Source: Eubacterium sp.
GTDB taxonomy: Bacteria > Bacillota > Clostridia > Oscillospirales > Acutalibacteraceae
Direction of reading: 5' to 3'
DNA: 64,000 nt
Assembly (NCBI GenBank): GCA_017446095.1
Contig: JAFSRN010000012.1
Location: 1-64,000, forward strand
In this document: piece by piece, positions 58,240 through 64,000 of the stretch
Layout: each line of letters starts with the position of its first letter
Position numbering within the stretch: the stretch's first letter is position 1
Made by a program: the position numbers and the translations under genes
The notes under the pieces: model-generated
The model's database searches: none
The model's input: the letters and a program-made list of their open reading frames with translations, nothing else
Told to the model about the DNA's origin: nothing

Positions 58240-59384
58240 TTAACCGTCTCCAAAACAAAATCTCTTGCCTGTCTGTCCGCGTCAAGGACGTCCTGCAAGG
58301 TGAAGTCGCTGACTTCGGGGGCGTTTTTCATCGCCTCGTTATTAAGATATGCAACATCGCCGAACTTAATTTTACCTTCAAGGAATAATCTGTTGCTCTC
58401 CTCGTTAGCGCCGTTAGCCGCAGCAGGGTGAAGTCCGCCGAGCTCGATTGCGTCCTTGCACACGTTGATGCACTTAAATGTGTCGTAATCCGGCTCGAAG
58501 AAAGTCAGCTTGCCGTAGTCAGCAAGCGAGAGTTCCTTAACAGGGCTCGGCTTCCTTTCAGGATACGTAAGCGCGTACTGAATCGGGATGCGCATATCGG
58601 GCACGCCGAGCTGCGCAATCATTGAGTTATCCCGATAAACGATAGCCGAATGTATTACCGACTCGCGGTGAACAACGATTTCTATATCCTCGTTCTTCAT
58701 ATCAAACAGCCACTTCGCCTCGATAAACTCAAGACCTTTGTTCATCATAGTAGCCGAATCGATGGTTATTTTTGCGCCCATATCCCAGTTGGGGTGCTTG
58801 AGGGCGTCGGCAGCGGTGACGTTTTCAAGCTCGTCGAGCGTTTTACCGAAGAACGGACCGCCCGAAGCAGTGAGGATAATCTTCTTAACCGCTTTATCGT
58901 CGGGGCAGCCTTGCAGCGACTGAAAAATCGCAGAGTGCTCGCTGTCAACAGGCAGGATATCAACGCCGTAGTCTTTTGCAAGGTTGGTAACAAGGTGACC
59001 GCCTGCAACAAGCGTTTCCTTATTAGCAAGGGCGATAGTCTTTTTTGCCTTAATCGCTTCAAGCGTGGGGCGAAGTCCTACCATACCCACAACGGAATTA
59101 AGCACGGTGTCCGCGCCGCAGTAAACGGCACATTCAATAAGACCGTCCATACCGCTGACAACCTTTGTTGCGGTGTCCGCTATTTTTGTTTTGAGTTCTT
59201 TTGCCGCGGCTTCGTTCATCATGCAAACAAGCTCGGGCTTGAATTCCCTTACCTGCTGTTCCATAACAGCAACGTTTGACGAAGCAGTGAGGCACTTAAC
59301 GCCATAGCCGTGCATACGGCAGACGTCGAGCGACTGCGTGCCGATTGAACCCGTGGAACCTAAAAGTGAAATATTTTTTGTCAT
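58233..59384 (-). CDS. dxr: 1-deoxy-D-xylulose 5-phosphate reductoisomerase
   Basis: A 383-residue NADPH enzyme making methylerythritol phosphate, the committed MEP-pathway step. NADPH site LGSTGSIGTQSLDV near residue 7, metal-binding VDSEHSAIFQ near 147 and the flexible loop ASGGPF near 180 are all seen. The cdsA-dxr-rseP-ispG order is standard in Firmicutes. Confidence 0.96.
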   Translation of the reverse strand: MTKNISLLGSTGSIGTQSLDVCRMHGYGVKCLTASSNVAVMEQQVREFKPELVCMMNEAAAKELKTKIADTATKVVSGMDGLIECAVYCGADTVLNSVVGMVGLRPTLEAIKAKKTIALANKETLVAGGHLVTNLAKDYGVDILPVDSEHSAIFQSLQGCPDDKAVKKIILTASGGPFFGKTLDELENVTAADALKHPNWDMGAKITIDSATMMNKGLEFIEAKWLFDMKNEDIEIVVHRESVIHSAIVYRDNSMIAQLGVPDMRIPIQYALTYPERKPSPVKELSLADYGKLTFFEPDYDTFKCINVCKDAIELGGLHPAAANGANEESNRLFLEGKIKFGDVAYLNNEAMKNAPEVSDFTLQDVLDADRQARDFVLETVKC

Positions 59385-59387
59385 AAT

Positions 59388-60257
59388 TTAACCTGTAATG
59401 AAAAATCCTACAATAAATGTAAGCGGAAGTGTGAAAAGTGAGGAATCGAATCTGTCCATAACGCCGCCGTGACCCGGGAAGATTTTGCCGAAGTCCTTGA
59501 CGTCGAAATTCCTCTTAAGTACAGACGCCGTGAGGTCGCCCATCATGCTTAAGAATGCTATAAACGGCTCTGCCGCAAGCAGCACGGTTGACTGCATTTT
59601 AGTCAGCCTGAAATCGCCGAACTTATTGTAAAGAATCATCGCAATCATATTGAGCACAAGGCTGAAGATAATTCCGCAAACCGCGCCCTCAACAGTCTTT
59701 TTGGGTGAGATTTTGGGCGACATCTTCGTTTTGCCAAGCGCCATACCGCCAAGCTGCGCGCCTACGTCAGTACCGAGTGCGCAGATAAGTCCGTAGAAAA
59801 TAAGGTAGATGCCGATCTGGTTGCCGTAGCCTGTCATATCACGCAGCGCGCCGAACATGGCAAAGCCGCCCGGTACAAGGAAGCTTGCAACAATAGTGAT
59901 TGCAACATCCTCAAACTTAGTATGCTCGTAATCCTTGAGCATAGCAAGGAAGTACGCGATTACAATAACAATAACGTACGCCGCCTTTGGCACAGAATTA
60001 AGAAAATTCATATATGTATATGTCGGCACAAACGGCTCAAGCACGCTTTCGCTTGAGAAAAACGGAACAAAAAATGCTGTTGCAACGCCAACGATAAATA
60101 AAAACCTGTTGGTGACCTTTGCGCATTTCATAATCTCCCCTGCCGCAATTGCGGAAAAGATTGCAACTACTACAATAAACAGAGGCGTGTATATCTGCCA
60201 TACTACTAACGCCAGCAGCGCCAAAAGCACCGCGGCTGTAATTACTCGTTGTTTCAT
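59388..60257 (-). CDS. cdsA: Phosphatidate cytidylyltransferase
   Basis: A 289-residue integral membrane protein with about eight helices making CDP-diacylglycerol. The C-terminal signature spans SPKKTVEGAVCG near residue 186 through DLTASVLKRNFDVKDFG and PGHGGVMDRFDS near 265. Confidence 0.95.
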   Translation of the reverse strand: MKQRVITAAVLLALLALVVWQIYTPLFIVVVAIFSAIAAGEIMKCAKVTNRFLFIVGVATAFFVPFFSSESVLEPFVPTYTYMNFLNSVPKAAYVIVIVIAYFLAMLKDYEHTKFEDVAITIVASFLVPGGFAMFGALRDMTGYGNQIGIYLIFYGLICALGTDVGAQLGGMALGKTKMSPKISPKKTVEGAVCGIIFSLVLNMIAMILYNKFGDFRLTKMQSTVLLAAEPFIAFLSMMGDLTASVLKRNFDVKDFGKIFPGHGGVMDRFDSSLFTLPLTFIVGFFITG

Positions 60258-60275
60258 ATTTATTCTCCTTTGGAA

Positions 60276-60335
60276 TATAGGGCGAATGGTATTCGCCCCT
60301 ACTGAAAACTGAAAACCGAAAACCGAAAGCCGCGA
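60276..60335. repeat. Intergenic repeat, copy 16
   Basis: GGCGAAT-GGT-ATTCGCC hairpin followed by CTGAAAA/CCGAAAA 7-mers, the arm variant also seen at 12941-13002. It lies between cdsA and uppS. Confidence 0.6.
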
Positions 60336-60337
60336 AG

Positions 60338-61057
60338 CTATGCGCCAAATCTGCGGTTGCGGTTTTCAAAATCGGTTAGGGCTTTGTACAAATCCTCTTT
60401 GCCGAAGTCAGGCCACAGCACGTCGCTGTACCAGAATTCGCTGTACGCCGCCTGCCACAGCAGGAAGTTTGACAGCCGCTGCTCGCCCGACGGACGTATA
60501 ATCAGATCGCACTCGGGATAAGTGTACACATTGTCGCTTATATCCTGCTCTGTTACCTCGGTTTTACCCTCGGCAATCAGCTTATTGACGGCGCTCACAA
60601 TCTCCTGCCGTCCGCCGTAGTTCACCGCAAGGTAAACCGTTGTGCCGGAATGGTCGGCAGTTTCAGCCTCAGCCTCATCCATAAGGTCGAGCAGTTCCTG
60701 CGATACGCCTTCGCGCTCGCCGATAAAGACGATTCTGTTGTTTTTCGCCTTTTGCATATCGGCTTTTGCTTCAAGCAGGTAGTCCTTGAAGAGCTGCATA
60801 AGCGCGTCAACCTCTTCCTGCGGGCGCTTCCAGTTTTCCGTAGAAAATGCGTAAAACGTTACGTACTTTATGCCGAGCTCTGCGCACATATCGCTTATGG
60901 TTCTGAACACATTTGCGCCTGCTTTGTGCCCTGCGCTGCGCGGCAGTCCGCGTTTTTTTGCCCAGCGGCCGTTGCCGTCCATAATTATGCCGAGGTGCGT
61001 GGGAAGCACTTCAAAAGAAGTTTTGATTTCTTTATCTTTTTTAGAAAACAGTGCCAT
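60338..61057 (-). CDS. uppS: Undecaprenyl diphosphate synthase
   Basis: A 239-residue cis-prenyltransferase making the C55 lipid carrier for cell wall synthesis. IIMDGNGRWAKKRGLPRSAGH (residues 24-44, split by family convention) holds the catalytic Asp, and LIIRPSGEQRLSNFLLWQ the isopentenyl-diphosphate site. It uses the products of the MEP genes in this window. Confidence 0.96.
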   Translation of the reverse strand: MALFSKKDKEIKTSFEVLPTHLGIIMDGNGRWAKKRGLPRSAGHKAGANVFRTISDMCAELGIKYVTFYAFSTENWKRPQEEVDALMQLFKDYLLEAKADMQKAKNNRIVFIGEREGVSQELLDLMDEAEAETADHSGTTVYLAVNYGGRQEIVSAVNKLIAEGKTEVTEQDISDNVYTYPECDLIIRPSGEQRLSNFLLWQAAYSEFWYSDVLWPDFGKEDLYKALTDFENRNRRFGA

Positions 61058-61081
61058 TTTCCTACTCCTTAAAAAGAGTTA

Positions 61082-61103
61082 CAGGGCGACCGTAAGTCGC
61101 CCG
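61082..61103. repeat. Minimal hairpin repeat
   Basis: GGGCGAC-CGTAA-GTCGCCC with no heptamer arms, between frr and uppS. It seems to be the core hairpin alone. Confidence 0.55.
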
Positions 61104-61113
61104 CGTAAACAAG

Positions 61114-61668
61114 TTAGATTGAAAGGATTTCGTCTTCCTTTTTCTTTGCCATTGAATCAACGTTCTTGATGTAATCGTCCGTGATTTTCTGCAGTTCTTT
61201 TTCGCCGTCCTTCTGGTCGTCCTCAGTAATCTCGTTATTCTTCTTGAGTTTTTTGATGTCGTCCATTGAGTCGCGGCGGATATTTCTTACTGCAACCTTT
61301 GCCTCTTCCGCTCTTTTGGAAACGTCTTTAACAAGGCGCTTTCTGTCCTCCTCGGTCATCTGGGGGAAGGACAGACGGATAACCTTGCCGTCGTTTTGCG
61401 GGTTGATGCCGATATCGGACATATTGATTGCCTTTTCAATATCCTTGAGTGTGCCTGCGTCCCACGGCTGGATTACGAGAAGCCTCGGCTCGGGAACCGA
61501 CACAGCAGCCATCTGATTGAGCGGTGTGGGTGTGCCGTAATACTCAACCACAACGTTGTTGAGGATATTGGGATTTGCCCTGCCTGCACGGATTGTGTCA
61601 TAATCTCTTTCAAGAGAATCAAGGCATTTTTCCATTCTTTTTTTGGTGTTTTCAAATACTTTATCCAT
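61114..61668 (-). CDS. frr: Ribosome recycling factor
   Basis: A 184-residue protein that splits post-termination ribosomes together with EF-G. The conserved RAGRANPNILNNVVVEYYG segment near residue 28 and VSKRAEEAKVAVRNIRRD near 120 identify it. Placed between pyrH and uppS as usual. Confidence 0.97.
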   Translation of the reverse strand: MDKVFENTKKRMEKCLDSLERDYDTIRAGRANPNILNNVVVEYYGTPTPLNQMAAVSVPEPRLLVIQPWDAGTLKDIEKAINMSDIGINPQNDGKVIRLSFPQMTEEDRKRLVKDVSKRAEEAKVAVRNIRRDSMDDIKKLKKNNEITEDDQKDGEKELQKITDDYIKNVDSMAKKKEDEILSI

Positions 61669-61689
61669 AAATTTACTCCTTAAAATGAA

Positions 61690-62400
61690 TTACTGATTTT
61701 TTACTGTTGTGCCGATAGTTTCGCCATTGACTACTTTAACGATGTTTTCCGGATCCTCGAGGTTGAACACGATAATCGGCATATCGTTATCCTTGCAAAG
61801 CGAAAAGGCTGTGGAATCCATAACCTTGAGATCGCGCGTGATAACCTCCTGGAAGGATACGGTGTCAAACTTAACAGCGTCGTCAAACTTGTTGGGGTCT
61901 TTATCGTACACGCCGTCAACATTGGTTGCCTTAAGAAGTGCGTCCGCGTTAATTTCCACACTGCGCAGCGCCGCTGCCGTATCCGTTGAGAAGAACGGCG
62001 AACCTGTGCCGCAGCCGAAAATAACAATTCTGCCCTTTTCAAAATGGCGGATAGCTCTGTTGCGGATATACGGCTCTGCAATCTGGCGCATTTCAATAGC
62101 GGTCTGCACGCGAACGTCAGCGCCAAGCTGCTCAAGCGCGTCGCAAAGTGCGAGCGAGTTCATAGCCGTTGCAAGCATACCGATGTGGTCGGCTCTTGTT
62201 CTGTCCATATGTTCGCTTGTTCTGCCGCGCCAGAAGTTGCCGCCGCCGACTACAATGCCGACGTCAACACCCATATCTGCAATCTTTTTTACACTGCGGC
62301 AGATGGTGGTAACGGTTTCGTTATCAATGCCCTTGCCGGCAGCGCCTGCAAGCACCTCGCCCGACAGTTTAAGTAACACACGTTTATAAGCGATACCCAT
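61690..62400 (-). CDS. pyrH: Uridylate kinase
   Basis: A 236-residue bacterial UMP kinase of the amino-acid-kinase fold. [14 protein letters not shown] near residue 6, [13 protein letters not shown] near 49 and the [19 protein letters not shown] segment near 132 are diagnostic. First gene of the pyrH-polC run, with a GGAGGTG ribosome-binding site. Confidence 0.97.
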   Translation of the reverse strand: MGIAYKRVLLKLSGEVLAGAAGKGIDNETVTTICRSVKKIADMGVDVGIVVGGGNFWRGRTSEHMDRTRADHIGMLATAMNSLALCDALEQLGADVRVQTAIEMRQIAEPYIRNRAIRHFEKGRIVIFGCGTGSPFFSTDTAAALRSVEINADALLKATNVDGVYDKDPNKFDDAVKFDTVSFQEVITRDLKVMDSTAFSLCKDNDMPIIVFNLEDPENIVKVVNGETIGTTVKNQ

Positions 62401-62429
62401 AAGTATTCACCTCCGAATTTATTATTTAT

Positions 62430-62458
62430 ATAATAATATATTTTATAAGTAAAGTAAA
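62430..62458 (-). promoter_or_regulatory. Possible promoter of the pyrH run
   Basis: The minus strand reads TTTACT, a 17-bp spacer, then TATTAT in a very AT-rich stretch about 30 bases before pyrH. Only a moderate match, and other -10-like hexamers overlap. Confidence 0.4.
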
Positions 62459-62494
62459 TATTTTGAAGTAAAAAAATAGTTACAAAACGGTAAA

Positions 62495-62520
62495 AAACGA
62501 GGCACAGATGTGCCCCGTTT
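62495..62520 (-). terminator. Terminator after the surface-protein gene
   Basis: AAACGGGGCACA pairs with TGTGCCTCGTTT (one mismatch) around a 2-base loop and is followed by T residues on the minus strand. A short TTAGCAGT/TTAGCAG duplication lies at 62524-62552. Confidence 0.8.
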
Positions 62521-62557
62521 CAGTTAGCAGTGTGCAGTTTGCCGTTAGCAGACTGTA

Positions 62558-64000
62558 TTATTCTTCGGCTTGCGCCGCTTCCTTTGCAGCGTTTTCCTGT
62601 GCGGTGAGAGTTTTGATGTACGCCCAGTCCTTGCCGTTGATAATTCCGTCGCCGTTGAGGTCGAGATACGAGGACTGATTTGTTTCCTCTGTGTACTCAT
62701 CCTCTTCGCCCTCGTTGTGAACAACGGGCGCGGTACGTTGCGGCGCGGTGTTGAGCAAATCAAAAGACCAGAGTGCTTTTACCTCTGCCATAGGTTTAAC
62801 AGTTGAACGTCCGCAGTGCAGGCAGCGGAAAGTTACGCCCTCTGCAGTAACCTCGCCGGTAAACGGAATTTCAACCGCTTCGCCGTTGCCGGAATTGATA
62901 ATATCGTCAAGGTTTACACCCGGAATATTAACGCTTGCACCCGATGCGCCGCCTGCGAGCACAGTGCTTGAAATTGTGCCTGTGTACGCCCACATATGAC
63001 CGAGCGCAGGTTCTGTTTCAACAGTGCCGACCTTGTTGCAGACTGTGCAGCGTCTTATCTCGTTTGCGCCGACTGTGCAGGTTGCAGGCGTGGAAGCGGT
63101 TACTGTGTAATCGCCCTCAATCCACTCTTTGTGAACAACCTCGCCGGTCTCACGCGCGTTACACCTTGTGCATTGCGGCACGGACAGAACGTGACCGGGC
63201 TTACCCTCCGAAGTGAGGTCGGTTTCGATATTCTCATAATCGTGACCGAGCGCAGGAATAGTCGTTTCGTAAGCCTGTTCGCAGCGCAGGCAGTAGCCGT
63301 GACCTTCACCCGTCTTGGTGCAGGTAGGCTCTGTGTCTACCACCCAGGTTCCCTCTTCGGGGTCGTGACCGAGCGCCGCTACGGTTTCCGTCTTGGACTG
63401 TGAGCAGCGCGAGCAAACGTAGAAGTTAGAGCCCGAGGTGGTGCAGGTGGGATCAACGCTGTTAGCCGCGTCCTTAACAAAGTCGTGACCGAGCGCGTCG
63501 CCGTACTGAACGGTGGTGAAACTGCAGTTGTGGCAGGCGAGATAAATCGTTTCCCTCGCTGTGCAAGTAGCCGCGGTTCTGCTTGTTTCGTAATAATCGT
63601 GCTCGCCGCGCGCAGGAATCTGAACCGTGCGCCTTAAACCGCAAAGGTCGCAGACGTCGAGCTCAACGCCGGGCAGCTCGCAGTTATCGTAAGTAGTGGA
63701 CATAGGCGTGTAGTAGCCTTCTATCCACTCGTTGTGTGAACACTCCTCAATCTCCTCACCGCAGTTTGCGCAGGTGTAGAGCTTATGTGTGTGACCGTCG
63801 GTTTCCTCATCCCATTCTTCGTTAGGATTATCCTTGTCGTACGAGTGGCCTGTAGCCTTGATAGTTTCCGTCACCGTTTCGCCGCACTCAACGCATTTGC
63901 CCGTGCGAGTACCCTCGGTAGTGCAGGTTGCCGCCTTGGTTACGGTCCAGTTGGTAACGGTGTGGTGCTTTGGTATAACGTGAGGCTCGGTTGCCTTGGT
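62558..64000 (-). CDS. Surface protein with tandem cysteine-pair modules and dockerin-like C-terminus (partial)
   Basis: The reading frame is open to the window edge, so only the last 480 codons or so are seen; the N-terminus is missing. About eight modules repeat a pattern of LGHD(Y/F), then PTCT, then CxxC (for example CSRCS, CLRCE), each about 35-40 residues, possibly metal-binding. The C-terminus has LDLNGDGIINGKDWAYIKT, one dockerin-like calcium loop, then a low-complexity Ala/Glu tail. Such Cys-repeat proteins occur on Clostridial surfaces. The GTG at 63874 is internal and should not be taken as the start. Confidence 0.8.
   Translation of the reverse strand, partial: TKATEPHVIPKHHTVTNWTVTKAATCTTEGTRTGKCVECGETVTETIKATGHSYDKDNPNEEWDEETDGHTHKLYTCANCGEEIEECSHNEWIEGYYTPMSTTYDNCELPGVELDVCDLCGLRRTVQIPARGEHDYYETSRTAATCTARETIYLACHNCSFTTVQYGDALGHDFVKDAANSVDPTCTTSGSNFYVCSRCSQSKTETVAALGHDPEEGTWVVDTEPTCTKTGEGHGYCLRCEQAYETTIPALGHDYENIETDLTSEGKPGHVLSVPQCTRCNARETGEVVHKEWIEGDYTVTASTPATCTVGANEIRRCTVCNKVGTVETEPALGHMWAYTGTISSTVLAGGASGASVNIPGVNLDDIINSGNGEAVEIPFTGEVTAEGVTFRCLHCGRSTVKPMAEVKALWSFDLLNTAPQRTAPVVHNEGEEDEYTEETNQSSYLDLNGDGIINGKDWAYIKTLTAQENAAKEAAQAEE

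Noticed and set aside
62558..63874. A complete gene starting at the GTG at 63874
   Set aside because: The frame is open to the window edge with further cysteine-module sequence upstream, so the gene is partial.

Overview
The window looks like chromosome from a spore-forming, anaerobic member of the Clostridia, probably a gut Oscillospirales/Ruminococcaceae-type Firmicute. The evidence is sigma-E with its processing protease SpoIIGA, YabP/YabQ/SpoVB sporulation genes, a PolC-type polymerase, an IspH-ribosomal S1 fusion and a DUF4364-like protein. Almost every gene is on the minus strand. I see no rRNA, tRNA, CRISPR array, prophage or transposase gene.

Region 1 (177-12202) is a nine-gene catabolic operon that I read as transaldolase-type sulfoglycolysis (sulfo-TAL). 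It encodes a GH31 sulfoquinovosidase, an FSA-like transaldolase, a YihU-like sulfolactaldehyde reductase, a DUF4867-like cupin, an L-fucose-isomerase-fold protein, a TSUP exporter, a ROK repressor, a GPH-type sugar symporter and a GH38/57-like hydrolase. It starts from a consensus promoter with a 21-bp palindrome over the start site and ends at a strong terminator. Expected flow: import of sulfoquinovose (glycoside), hydrolysis, isomerisation to sulfofructose, transaldol transfer giving sulfolactaldehyde plus fructose-6-phosphate, reduction to DHPS, and export.

Region 2 (12458-25000) holds housekeeping genes: ispF, ispD, rqcH, a Nif3-like gene, trmK, a DUF4364-like gene, the ispH-S1 fusion, plsC, cmk, an HI0933-type flavoprotein and an ABC-F ATPase. 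Region 3 (25074-39800) has manA and a DUF378 gene on the plus strand, then spoIIGA-sigE, a THUMP methyltransferase, and a rearranged yab cluster (spoVB/yabM, mazG, hup, rqcP, yabP, yabQ, divIC). That cluster is interrupted by two tandem parvulin-type foldases and an O-antigen-ligase-like gene. Region 4 (39839-51640) is one run of tightly packed genes: his genes (with a HisZ-HisG fusion, lacking hisC/H/F), then recJ, the RelA/SpoT gene, dtd, an MBL hydrolase and hemZ. Region 5 (51814-62458) is pyrH-frr-uppS-cdsA-dxr-rseP-(four-helix-bundle gene)-ispG-polC. The PolC here lacks the proofreading exonuclease domain. The right edge holds the C-terminal part of a cysteine-repeat surface protein with a dockerin-like end.

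The intergenic spaces carry about twenty copies of a modular repeat: arms of tandem 7-mers (GAGAATT type) around short hairpins whose stem sequences differ from copy to copy but stay complementary. This is the clearest structure in the window not explained by genes. Statements about families come from recall and reading, not from searches.
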